Shown here one piece after another: positions 11,618 through 21,436 of a stretch of DNA of 64,000 nt. How positions within the stretch are numbered: position 1 is the stretch's first letter; every line of letters starts with the position of its first letter. Position numbers and translations under genes: made by a program. Below the pieces are notes generated by a model, which was not told where the DNA came from, did not search any database, and saw only the letters and a program-made list of their open reading frames with translations. Source of the stretch: Amyloporia xantha. Its lineage: Eukaryota; Basidiomycota; Agaricomycetes; Polyporales; Adustoporiaceae. Location: positions 1,484,102 through 1,548,101 of the forward strand of contig JAYKKR010000009.1 of assembly GCA_036971615.1 (NCBI GenBank), read 5' to 3'.

Positions 11618-12560
11618 TGATAGGTACTTGATCCTTCTGTGCTCAGAAACGGCTCACTACGCCAGCTCTACCTCTTCGATTCGACACTCGACTCACTCGA
11701 TCACCTTCGACGCTCAACGATCATACTCCGATTGCTTCGATCAGCTTCGATCATCTCCGATCATTTCGACTCTTCGACTCGATCTCCGATACCTTCGATG
11801 TTCCTACGATGCTTCGACGCGATGCTCCGACGCTTCGATGTTTCGAGACGTTCCTTCGAAGAAGCCTAGCCATTTCGAGCGAACAATAGAGCAGCAGGAG
11901 AACGCATGTATCGCTTCGTGCCACTCCGAGTCTCTCGGCCATTCGATCTTCGAGCCTAATATAGAAATCAGTGACGTCATTAGACAATGCAAGCCACTCG
12001 TACTAGTGTGCCACTCCCAATTAGTAGTAGATCGTTCTGAGTAGTAGTATAAAATCCTGTCTTAGCTATCTCTTTCATATGTTACATTCCACCAGTTTCC
12101 CCCTCAGTTCAGAGCTCTTAAGTCGAGTTCGCCTCAGTTCCTCTCTAGAGCCTCGATTACGCTCTATCGTTCGACTACGCTTCGATTCTACTACGACTAC
12201 GCCTACGCTTCGCTTCGATTCCCTACGACAATCCTCCGACCCTACGATAATCCTACGATTCGATCACGACACTCTTCGATTCTTCTACGACTCGCTTCGA
12301 TATTTACTCCGATTTCCTTCGATTCTTCGATATTCCGACTGCGCTCTGACACCACGATCCTTCGAGACCTTTCGACCCTTCTTCGACATACTTCGAGCCC
12401 TTCGAGTATTCCCCGTACGCCTTCGAGACGTTGCTTCGCATTCGCCGAAACGCAGGACACCTTGCTGCTAACTCCCTCACACATAGACCATTCCTATTAC
12501 GATTCCATTGCCCTTTTGTTCGCACCTTGTGCAGGGGTTAGGGTTTCGTAGGTCGTATCA
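11618..12560 (+). repeat. Left (5') LTR of element 1
   Basis: 943 bp, with TGATA/TATCA inverted ends. It carries a TATAAAA box at 12048-12054 and a TTAGGGTTT motif near its 3' end (12538-12546). I count about 29 TTCGA pentamers on the sense strand, roughly thirty times the chance expectation. Long open frames inside it arise from this composition and are not proposed as genes. Confidence 0.93.
12048..12054 (+). promoter_or_regulatory. TATA box in left LTR of element 1
   Basis: TATAAAA lies 0.43 kb into the LTR, in the conserved context AGTAGTAGTATAAAATCC. The same box occurs in all four LTRs (15447-15453 plus; 21000-21006 and 17603-17609 minus). It is the likely core promoter for the element transcript. 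Confidence 0.6.
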
Positions 12561-12580
12561 TTTCTGGAGCCCACCGCGAG
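12561..12580 (+). other. Primer-binding region of element 1
   Basis: Directly after the LTR comes TTTC followed by TGGAGCCCACCGCGAG. TGG starting a few bases after the LTR is the expected complement of a tRNA CCA end. I cannot name the tRNA from the sequence. The identical block lies next to the right LTR of element 2 (20475-20494, minus). Confidence 0.55.
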
Positions 12581-12842
12581 GGGTTACAGGCAAGAATTCG
12601 CTGCTTTTGGGTTTCCGAACACGTCTGCCAACAGTCGGCATCCACTGTGCTCTATATTGCGACATCCACGTCCACAGTGTCGCCTTCGATCTCGAGCAGC
12701 ACTACGGCTTTACCTTCGAAGTACCTTCGGTTTTACGTCGTTCCCTTCGACTTTGCTTCGACTACAGGACCTTCCCTTCGACTTCCCTTCGATTCGACGA
12801 TAGCCTTCGACATCCACTACGATTCCCTTCGAAGTTTTCAAC

Positions 12843-14664
12843 ATGAGCCACACTTCGATTCAGCCATCCCAGATCCCCAGTCCAGCTAATTCCACTAGAC
12901 GCTCTTCGAGTACGCATCCTTTGCGAAGTCCAGTACGCTCAGCTCCCGCTATGCCAGAGTTTATGCCACTTCGAGGACATAAAACAGCTCCGACTTTCGA
13001 TCCTACGGACGTTCGTTCCCTGCGACGTTATTTTCAGGACCTCGAGACGCTCTTCGTACGCTGTCAAGTCACCCGCGATGCAGACAAGAAGAAATGGGCA
13101 GTTCGTTATACGTCCCTTGATGTCTCCGAGTTATGGGAGATCCTCGATAGCTTCGACAATGCCTCGATTTCGTTCAACGATTTTGAAAAAGACGTCCGGT
13201 CGCTCTACCCCGGTTCCGAATCCAGCCATTGGTCTCTAGCAGATCTCGAGCAGCTCGTTGGAGAACGGGCTCGCATCGGAGTTCACAACCTCGCAGACCT
13301 AGCCAGCTACTATCGCGAGTTCCTCGTTGTTTCAAGTCCCTCGTTACAAAAGGCCGTCTATCGTCTATCGAGCAGTCCCACATCTTCGTCAAAGGTTTCC
13401 AGTCCGCATTCCTCGCTCGAATCCGCTCTCGTCTCGAAATCAAGCATCCCGATCACTTGCCCGATGAGCTATACACCTTCGACGCAATCTTCGATGCAGC
13501 GAAATTCCTTCTACATGGTACTTCAATTACGCCCTCCGCCTCGATTACAGCACCTACGGCTTCGAATCATTCGACAGTCCCTGCGCTTCCTTCGACCCCT
13601 TCGACGAATACTTCGACAGGCAGTGCGATCCCTTCGATCCCTTCGATCCCTTCGACAATTGCATCTATGGCGCAAGACCCTTCGAAGAATTCTACGACTC
13701 TCCCAGCGCCTTCGACAGCTTCGATCTACACTACGAGCATCGAACCAGTACAGCCAAAGCAGTTTTGCCATTATTGCGGAAAAGAGAATTGTTGGATTAG
13801 TATTTGTTCACAGGTCACAGCAGACATCGCAGCAGGGTTATGCAAGCGCAACAGCGACGGCAAGATAGTACTTCCGACAGGTAGCTTCGTCCCTCGATCG
13901 ACCCCCGGCTTTACGATTCGCGATCGCACCCTCGAATGGCACAGACAGCACTCTTCGACGCAGACTCCAGCACAGCGATTGTACGACAATCCTTCGAATT
14001 ACAAGCTCAACACCGCTGCACGCATTGGACGCCCTCGAACGAGAATTGCATCAGCTTCGAAAGGTTCAGCAGGCCCCGCATCGAGTCGAGCTGCTACAGC
14101 GCAAATCTACCATGCCTACGACTTCGATTGTGCCTTCAATGCCTTCGACACCTCCGAATATCGCTTCGACAGTTCGAGTACCCACGCCTTCACCTTCGAT
14201 ATTCCGCTTCGACTCTTCGACTTCGCCCGCAACCGTCCCTACGACCTCGAGAACTACGACTACGACTACGACCCGCGCTTCGATTTTCCCTTCGATTTCG
14301 TCTCCCTACCTCGTTCGTTCTTCGCCGACCTCCTACACAGTCCACTCGCCTTCGAGCTACGCCGAACAGTCAGCCCACGCCGGCTCCGTCCTTCGTTCAG
14401 GCTACCAAGGTTCCCTACGCTCCGCCAGCCGTTCGCAATTTCGCTTCGAAGCCTTCGTACGAAAAAGGAAAAGGTTCGACGTACAAGACAGTCACTCCGG
14501 TCTATCAGCCTCGTCTTGCGGAAGAAGTCTTCGTTCGGTCAATGAAATCCCCCATCATTTCGATTTCTCGCGAAGAGCTCCTGTCGATCTCGCCTGCGCT
14601 TCGAGAAAAGCACTCCGATGCAGCTTCGAAATCTTCGATTGCGGCTGACATACCTTCGACCTGA
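12843..14664 (+). pseudogene. gag of element 1, three frameshifts relative to element 2
   Basis: The start at 12843 and stop at 14662-14664 match the intact gag of element 2. Relative to that copy, element 1 lacks one base near 13340 (TTTCAAG against TTTCGAAG), has one extra base near 14028 (GCATTGGACG against GCATCGACG) and lacks two bases near 14362 (TACGCCGAAC against TACGCTTCGAAC). There is also an in-frame 3-base gain near 13913. The result is at least three reading-frame changes, so no full Gag can be made. Protein features are described under the element 2 copy. If the indels are sequencing errors the gene would be intact, but two lie outside homopolymers. Confidence 0.88.
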
Positions 14665-15007
14665 AGACCTTAGCAACTTTTTCTGGATTTTTTCAGAATC
14701 GATTTTACAGCATTCCCTGGCGTTCTAGGAGCATTTCTGTCTATTTACTTTTTTCATAGCTTTTTCAGACGCCACCAGAGAATCCAATCTTTACCTGGCC
14801 CATATGCACTCCACCATGCCTTCCACTATCAACATAATCATGCATTCCATTCCTAGCTTCGACTTCGACGTCACTTCCACAACGCTACTTTCGACGATGC
14901 TTCGACTTCCCTCCCCTATCACTCGACATTTCGAAGTTCTTCGAAGTTTTTCGTCTTTGCTCTAGGTCCAGTCATGTGAGGACCGAGGACGGTCCAAATT
15001 TAAGTTT
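14665..15007 (+). other. 3' internal segment of element 1, no pol
   Basis: This 343-bp stretch follows the gag stop. It is conserved in element 2 and carries no recognisable protein domain. It ends in a GAGGAC..TCCAAATTTAAGTTTG context that resembles the polypurine-adjacent sequence of fungal gypsy elements. It marks the junction left after loss of all pol coding sequence. Confidence 0.6.
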
Positions 15008-15016
15008 GTGGGGGGA
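15008..15016 (+). other. Polypurine tract of element 1
   Basis: GTGGGGGGA lies directly before the right LTR. It is the expected primer site for plus-strand DNA synthesis. The mirror copy in element 2 is at 18040-18048 on the minus strand. Confidence 0.75.
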
Positions 15017-15959
15017 TGATAGGTACTTGATCCTTCTGTGCTCAGAAACGGCTCACTACGCCAGCTCTACCTCTTCGATTCGACACTCGACTCACTCGAT
15101 CACCTTCGACGCTCAACGATCATACTCCGATTGCTTCGATCAGCTTCGATCATCTCCGATCATTTCGACTCTTCGACTCGATCTCCGATACCTTCGATGT
15201 TCCTACGATGCTTCGACGCGATGCTCCGACGCTTCGATGTTTCGAGACGTTCCTTCGAAGAAGCCTAGCCATTTCGAGCGAACAATAGAGCAGCAGGAGA
15301 ACGCATGTATCGCTTCGTGCCACTCCGAGTCTCTCGGCCATTCGATCTTCGAGCCTAATATAGAAATCAGTGACGTCATTAGACAATGCAAGCCACTCGT
15401 ACTAGTGTGCCACTCCCAATTAGTAGTAGATCGTTCTGAGTAGTAGTATAAAATCCTGTCTTAGCTATCTCTTTCATATGTTACATTCCACCAGTTTCCC
15501 CCTCAGTTCAGAGCTCTTAAGTCGAGTTCGCCTCAGTTCCTCTCTAGAGCCTCGATTACGCTCTATCGTTCGACTACGCTTCGATTCTACTACGACTACG
15601 CCTACGCTTCGCTTCGATTCCCTACGACAATCCTCCGACCCTACGATAATCCTACGATTCGATCACGACACTCTTCGATTCTTCTACGACTCGCTTCGAT
15701 ATTTACTCCGATTTCCTTCGATTCTTCGATATTCCGACTGCGCTCTGACACCACGATCCTTCGAGACCTTTCGACCCTTCTTCGACATACTTCGAGCCCT
15801 TCGAGTATTCCCCGTACGCCTTCGAGACGTTGCTTCGCATTCGCCGAAACGCAGGACACCTTGCTGCTAACTCCCTCACACATAGACCATTCCTATTACG
15901 ATTCCATTGCCCTTTTGTTCGCACCTTGTGCAGGGGTTAGGGTTTCGTAGGTCGTATCA
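15017..15959 (+). repeat. Right (3') LTR of element 1
   Basis: 943 bp, offset from the left LTR by exactly 3399 bases with no difference that I can see. It is followed by ACGG (15960-15963), the right target duplication. Confidence 0.93.
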
Positions 15960-17113
15960 ACGGGCTTCCAACGATGGCCCATAGGCAGAGACTCCAAAAC
16001 CTCCCTGCTAGGAGGCTCCAAGCCCGACAAAAGAAAGACGAGTTGACATATAGAGCCAATCTCGTCCGAGCGCAACGTCATCCCCAAGCAGGTACGACAC
16101 CAGCATCGGGAAAGACGAATGGGAGTGACCAGGCCCGGAGGCAGTGGCATGAGCAATATGTGCAATGCATGACATGGAAACTCTGCGAGGAATATTGTTA
16201 TATCGGATAGCGGATACAGACGAAATACACGACAACTCTAGAGACGCACCAACTCGAATGGAAGGGAGGGATACACGCCAGGCAAACAAGACCTAGGCCA
16301 TGGCGCGACGATCGCTCGACAGGCACGAGCACAGCGCGAAAGATCAAGTGGAATCGGAGGCCACAGTGGGCAGGCTCAATAGAGCGGTTTAGGATCGCGG
16401 GTCATTGCCAGCAGTTTCGATTTTTGGCGGACAATCATTGGAATGGGATGCGATAAGAACTTCTTTTCTTTTCATCTGTAGAATCTACGTACACACCTTT
16501 TGCAAACCCCTATTTCTTTTTCTGCCACGGAGAACGAGAGTAGAGACTGTCACGTGATTCGCTCATGTATCGACAGTCACAGTGGAATCACGCCAGATCA
16601 CGCCCCTCAGACCAAGCAGAAACTTGTCGGGAGTTGGGCCTTGGCGCTGCTCCGCCCGCCCAAGTCCAAATGCCCTCAAAACAGGATCTATACCTGAGAA
16701 TAATTTGGTGACGTTTGGAATTTACGTCTCCAGCTGGTGGCTAGGACATCTTTTCATATGTGCCGCTTTCGTCACTCATAATATGTGATTTGGTGCTGAT
16801 TAGTTGCGTTCAGTTCGTCAGCTTCTTTCCGTGCCCTGACTGTTGGACTTCAGAGGGTGATTCAATCGTTGCAACTGTTCTTTTATAAGGCGAGTACACG
16901 CACCGAGTCTATTGGTATTACGGTAGGCCTATTCATCCCAGCTTAAGTAGAAAAGACTGCTATGTCGCGTTCGCGCAATATGTATTCTAGCTTCCTGGCG
17001 TTCGCACTCATGATATGCTATTCACGCCGACAGTGCGCAGAATGTCTCGCATCCATTTGACCATACCAATACCCGTCGATCGAACACATATTCATATCAA
17101 TGTTCATGTGCGT
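15960..17113. other. Spacer between the two LTR elements
   Basis: The first 450 bases are purine-rich on the plus strand and contain a basic open frame (15974-16210) that I do not recognise. The remainder shows no supported gene. The last four bases, GCGT (17110-17113), are the left target duplication of element 2. Confidence 0.4.
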
Positions 17114-18039
17114 TGATACGACCTACGAAACCCTAACCCCTGCACAAGGTGCGAACAAAAGGGCAATGGAATCGTAATAGGAATGGTCTATGTGTGAGGG
17201 AGTTAGCAGCAAGGTGTCCTGCGTTTCGGCGAATGCGAAGCAACGTCTCGAAGGCGTACGGGGAATACTCGAAGGGCTCGAAGTATGTCGAAGAAGGGTC
17301 GAAAGGTCTCGAAGGATCGTGGTGTCAGAGCGCAGTCGGAATATCGAAGAATCGAAGGAAATCGGAGTAAATATCGAAGCAAGTCGTAGAAGAATCGAAG
17401 AGTGTCGTGGATAGAGTCGGAGGATCGTCGTAGGGAATCGAAGCGAAGCGTAGGCGTAGTCGTAGTAGAATCGAAGCGTAGTCGAACACTCGAGCGTAAT
17501 CGAGGCTCTAGAGAGGAACTGAGGCGAACTCGACTTAAGAGCTCTGAACTGAGGGGGAAACTGGGTGGAATATAACCTATGAAAGAGATAGCTAAGACAG
17601 GATTTTATACTACTACTCAGAACGATCTACTACTAATTGGGAGTGGCACACTAGTACGAGTGGCTTGCATTGTCTAATGACGTCACTGATTTCTATATTA
17701 GGCTCGAAGATCGAATGGCCGAGAGACTCGGAGTGGCACGAAGCGATACATGCGTTCTCCTGCTGCTCTATTGTTCGCTCGAAATGGCTAGGCTTCTTCG
17801 AAGGAACGTCTCGAAACATCGAAGCGTCGGAGCATCGCGTCGAAGCATCGTAGGAACATCGAAGGTATCGGAGGTCGAGTCGAAGAGTCGAAATGATCGG
17901 AGATGATCGAAGCTGATCGAAGCAATCGGAGTATGATCGTTGAGCGTCGAAGGTGATCGAGTGAGTCGAGTGTCGAATCGAAGAGGTAGAGCTGGCGTAG
18001 TGAGCCGTTTCTGAGCACAGAAGGATCAAGTACCTATCA
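17114..18039 (-). repeat. 3' LTR of element 2 (shortened)
   Basis: 926 bp. Compared with the partner LTR it has a ~16-base deletion around 17410 and substitutions near 17390, 17485 and 17565-17580. It shares with its partner a base that differs from element 1 (in the motif GGAGGTCGAG near 17870), as expected for LTRs copied from one template. Confidence 0.9.
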
Positions 18040-18048
18040 TCCCCCCAC
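18040..18048 (-). other. Polypurine tract of element 2
   Basis: On the minus strand this reads GTGGGGGGA immediately before the 3' LTR, identical to element 1. Confidence 0.75.
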
Positions 18049-18391
18049 AAACTTAAATTTGGACCGTCCTCGGTCCTCACATGACTGGACCTAGAGCAAA
18101 GACGAAAAACTTCGAAGAACTTCGAAATGTCGAGTGATGGGGAGGGAAGTCGAAGCATCGTCGAAAGTAGCGTTGTGGAAGTGACGTCGAAGTCGAAGCT
18201 AGGAATGGAATGCATGATTATGTTGATAGTGGAAGGCATGGTGGAGTGCATATGAGCCAGGTAAAGATTGGATTCTCTGGTGGCGTCTGAAAAAGCTATG
18301 CAAAAAGTAAATAGACAGAAATGCTCCTAGAACGCCAGGGAATGCTGTAAAATCGATTCTGAAAAAAATCCAGAAAAAGTTGCTAAGGTCT

Positions 18392-20212
18392 TCAGGTCGA
18401 AGGTATGTCAGCCGCAATCGAAGATTTCGAAGCTGCATCGGAGTGCTTTTCTCGAAGCGCAGGCGAGATCGACAGGAGCTCTTCGCGAGAAATCGAAATG
18501 ATGGGGGATTTCATCGAACGAACGAAGACTTCTTCCGCAAGACGAGGCTGATAGACCGGAGTGACTGTCTTGTACGTCGAACCTTTTCCTTTTTCGTACG
18601 AAGGCTTCGAAGCGAAATTGCGAACGGCTGGCGGAGTGTAGGGAACCTTGGTAGACTGAACGAACGACGGAAACGGCGGGGGCTGACTGTTCGAAGCGTA
18701 GCTCGAAGGCGAGTGGACTGTGTACGAGGTCGGCGAAGAACGAACGAGGTAGGGAGACGAAATCGAAGGGAATATCGAAGCGCGGGTCGTAGTCGTAGTC
18801 GTAGCTCTCGAGGTCGTAGGGACGGTTGCGGGCGAAGTCGAAGAGTCGAAGCGGAATATCGAAGGTGAAGGTGTGGGTACTCGAACTGTCGAAGCGATAG
18901 GCGGAGGTGTCGAAGGCATCGAAGGTACAATCGAAGTCGTAGGCATGGTAGATTTGCGCTGTAGTAGCTCGACTCGATGCGGGGCCTGCTGAACCTTTCG
19001 AAGCTGATGCAATTCTCGTTCGAGGGCGTCGATGCGTGCAGCGGTGTTGAGCTTGTAATTCGAAGAATTGTCATACAATCGCTGTGCTAGAGTCTGCGTC
19101 GAAGAGTGCTGTCTGTGCCATTCGAGGGTGCGATCGCGAATCGTAGCCGGGGTCGATCGAGGGACGAAGCTACCTGTCGGAAGTACTATCTTGCCGTCGC
19201 TGTTGCGCCTGCATAACCCTGCTGCGATGTCTGCTGTGACCTGTGAACAAATACTAATCCAACAATTCTCTTTTCCGCAATAATGGCAAAACTGCTTTGG
19301 CTGTACTGGTTCGATGCTCGTAGTGTAGATCGAAGCTGTCGAAGGCGCTGGGAGAGTCGTAGAATTCTTCGAAGGGTCTTGCGCCATAGATGCAATTGTC
19401 GAAGGGATCGAAGAGATCGAAGGGATCGCACTGCCTGTCGAAGTATTCGTCGAAGGGGTCGAAGGAAGCGCAGGGACTGTCGAATGATTCGAAGCCGTAG
19501 GTGCTGTAATCGAGGCGGAGGGCGTAATTGAAGTACCATGTAGAAGGAATTTCGCTGCATCGAAGATTGCGTCGAAGGTGTATAGCTCATCGGGCAAGTG
19601 ATCGGGATGCTTGATTTCGAGACGAGAGCGGATTCGAGCGAGGAATGCGGACTGGAAACCTTTGACGAAGATGTGGGACTGCTCGATAGACGATAGACGG
19701 CCTTTTGTAACGAGGGACTTCGAAACAACGAGGAACTCGCGATAGTAGCTGGCTAGGTCTGCGAGGTTGTGAACTCCGATGCGAGCCCGTTCTCCAACGA
19801 GCTGCTCGAGATCTGCTAGAGACCAATGGCTGGATTCGGAACCGGGGTAGAGCGACCGGACGTCTTTTTCAAAATCGTTGAACGAAATCGAGGCATTGTC
19901 GAAGCTATCGAGGATCTCCCATAACTCGGAGACATCAAGGGACGTATAACGAACTGCCCATTTCTTCTTGTCTGCATCGCGGGTGACTTGACAGCGTACG
20001 AAGAGCGTCTCGAGGTCCTGAAAATAACGTCGCAGGGAACGAACGTCCGTAGGATCGAAAGTCGGAGCTGTTTTATGTCCTCGAAGTGGCATAAACTCTG
20101 GCATAGCGGGAGCTGAGCGTACTGGACTTCGCAAAGGATGCGTACTCGAAGAGCGTCTAGTGGAATTAGCTGGACTGGGGATCTGGGATGGCTGAATCGA
20201 AGTGTGGCTCAT
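18392..20212 (-). CDS. Gag polyprotein of gag-only LTR retrotransposon, intact (606 aa)
   Basis: The Gag protein packages element RNA and forms the virus-like particle in which reverse transcription occurs. The ATG at 20212 is the only sensible start and lies 280 bases after the LTR. Residues 1-40 are Ser/Pro/Arg-rich; about 45-230 form the capsid-like domain, with TAPTFDPTDVRSLRRYFQDL, ISFNDFEKDV and KHPDHLPDELYTFDAIFDAA matching basidiomycete gypsy Gag. A Ser/Thr/Pro-rich linker follows. A zinc knuckle CHYCGKENCWISIC sits at 309-322, with spacing C-x2-C-x4-C-x4-C: Cys stands where His is usual. After it come RDRTLEWHRQ and a short coiled segment DALERELHQLRK. The C-terminus carries the conserved ISREELLSISPALREK that normally leads into protease, but the frame stops within 25 residues. 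Confidence 0.9.
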   Translation of the reverse strand: MSHTSIQPSQIPSPANSTRRSSSTHPLRSPVRSAPAMPEFMPLRGHKTAPTFDPTDVRSLRRYFQDLETLFVRCQVTRDADKKKWAVRYTSLDVSELWEILDSFDNASISFNDFEKDVRSLYPGSESSHWSLADLEQLVGERARIGVHNLADLASYYREFLVVSKSLVTKGRLSSIEQSHIFVKGFQSAFLARIRSRLEIKHPDHLPDELYTFDAIFDAAKFLLHGTSITPSASITAPTASNHSTVPALPSTPSTNTSTGSAIPSISSIPSTIASMAQDPSKNSTTLPAPSTASIYTTSIEPVQPKQFCHYCGKENCWISICSQVTADIAAGLCRRNSDGKIVLPTGSFVPRSTPATIRDRTLEWHRQHSSTQTLAQRLYDNSSNYKLNTAARIDALERELHQLRKVQQAPHRVELLQRKSTMPTTSIVPSMPSTPPPIASTVRVPTPSPSIFRFDSSTSPATVPTTSRATTTTTTRASIFPSISSPYLVRSSPTSYTVHSPSSYASNSQPPPFPSFVQSTKVPYTPPAVRNFASKPSYEKGKGSTYKTVTPVYQPRLAEEVFVRSMKSPIISISREELLSISPALREKHSDAASKSSIAADIPST

Positions 20213-20474
20213 GTTGAAAACTTCGAAGGGAATCGTAGTGGATGTCGAAGGCTATCGTCGAATCGAAGGGAAGTCGAAGGGAAGGTCCTGTAGTCGAAGC
20301 AAAGTCGAAGGGAACGACGTAAAACCGAAGGTACTTCGAAGGTAAAGCCGTAGTGCTGCTCGAGATCGAAGGCGACACTGTGGACGTGGATGTCGCAATA
20401 TAGAGCACAGTGGATGCCGACTGTTGGCAGACGTGTTCGGAAACCCAAAAGCAGCGAATTCTTGCCTGTAACCC

Positions 20475-20494
20475 CTCGCGGTGGGCTCCAGAAA
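20475..20494 (-). other. Primer-binding region of element 2
   Basis: On the minus strand this is identical to the block next to the 5' LTR of element 1, including the TGGAGCCCACCGCGAG core. Confidence 0.55.
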
Positions 20495-21436
20495 TGATAC
20501 GACCTACGAAACCCTAACCCCTGCACAAGGTGCGAACAAAAGGGCAATGGAATCGTAATAGGAATGGTCTATGTGTGAGGGAGTTAGCAGCAAGGTGTCC
20601 TGCGTTTCGGCGAATGCGAAGCAACGTCTCGAAGGCGTACGGGGAATACTCGAAGGGCTCGAAGTATGTCGAAGAAGGGTCGAAAGGTCTCGAAGGATCG
20701 TGGTGTCAGAGCGCAGTCGGAATATCGAAGAATCGAAGGAAATCGGAGTAAATATCGAAGCGAGTCGTAGAAGAATCGAAGAGTGTCGTGATCGAATCGT
20801 AGGATTATCGTAGGGTCGGAGGATTGTCGTAGGGAATCGGGCGAAGCGTAGGCGTAGTCGTAGTAGAATCGAAGCGTAGTCGAACGATAGAGCGTAATCG
20901 AGGCTCTAGAGAGGAACTGAGGCGAACTCGACTTAAGAGCTCTGAACTGAGGGGGAAGCTGGTGGAATATAACATATGAAAGAGATAGCTAAGACAGGAT
21001 TTTATACTACTACTCAGAACGATCTACTACTAATTGGGAGTGGCACACTAGTACGAGTGGCTTGCATTGTCTAATGACGTCACTGATTTCTATATTAGGC
21101 TCGAAGATCGAATGGCCGAGAGACTCGGAGTGGCACGAAGCGATACATGCGTTCTCCTGCTGCTCTATTGTTCGCTCGAAATGGCTAGGCTTCTTCGAAG
21201 GAACGTCTCGAAACATCGAAGCGTCGGAGCATCGCGTCGAAGCATCGTAGGAACATCGAAGGTATCGGAGGTCGAGTCGAAGAGTCGAAATGATCGGAGA
21301 TGATCGAAGCTGATCGAAGCAATCGGAGTATGATCGTTGAGCGTCGAAGGTGATCGAGTGAGTCGAGTGTCGAATCGAAGAGGTAGAGCTGGCGTAGTGA
21401 GCCGTTTCTGAGCACAGAAGGATCAAGTACCTATCA
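20495..21436 (-). repeat. 5' LTR of element 2
   Basis: 942 bp with TGATA/TATCA ends and a TATA box at 21000-21006 (minus). It is followed on the plus side by GCGT (21437-21440). Confidence 0.92.

Larger units (their letters stand above)
11618..15959 (+). mobile_element. LTR element 1: gag-only Ty3/gypsy-type retrotransposon, identical LTRs
   Basis: The element is 4342 bp with two 943-bp LTRs (11618-12560 and 15017-15959), each starting TGATA and ending TATCA. It is flanked by a 4-bp duplication ACGG (11614-11617 and 15960-15963). The internal part holds a primer-binding region directly after the left LTR, a gag gene, a 350-bp 3' segment and a polypurine tract before the right LTR. No protease, reverse transcriptase, RNase H or integrase is present; only 2.46 kb separates the LTRs. 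I read no difference between the two LTRs, so the insertion looks very recent. It sits upstream of the coatomer alpha remnant. The class follows from the Gag type and the polypurine context, not from Pol. Confidence 0.92.
17114..21436 (-). mobile_element. LTR element 2: gag-only retrotransposon, inverted copy, intact gag
   Basis: The same family as element 1 in the opposite orientation, 4323 bp. The LTRs are 17114-18039 (926 bp, 3' LTR) and 20495-21436 (942 bp, 5' LTR), flanked by GCGT at 17110-17113 and 21437-21440. They differ by a ~16-base length difference near 17410 and several substitutions, so this insertion is older than element 1. The internal region has the same plan: primer-binding region (20475-20494), gag (20212-18392), 3' segment and polypurine tract (18040-18048). 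The pol region is missing here too, at the same point, so the deletion was inherited by both copies. Confidence 0.92.

Noticed and set aside
11618..11640. LTR starts read as a tRNA or pol III gene because of TTCGATTC B-box-like cores
   Set aside because: No A box, cloverleaf or terminator T run at the right distances; kept only as a speculative cause of TTCGA enrichment.
11628..12525. Open frames of 60-140 codons on both strands inside the LTRs
   Set aside because: They recur identically in every LTR, follow from the TTCGA-rich composition that avoids stops, and have low-complexity translations.
18380..18868. 162-codon arginine-rich frame opposite the element 2 gag
   Set aside because: It is antisense to a real gag and its Arg/Ser richness comes from reading TCGA-rich DNA on the other strand.
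11618..21436. Recurrent TTCGA motifs taken as a CRISPR array or tandem satellite
   Set aside because: Spacing is irregular, there are no repeated spacers, the genome is eukaryotic, and the motif lies within LTRs and gag.
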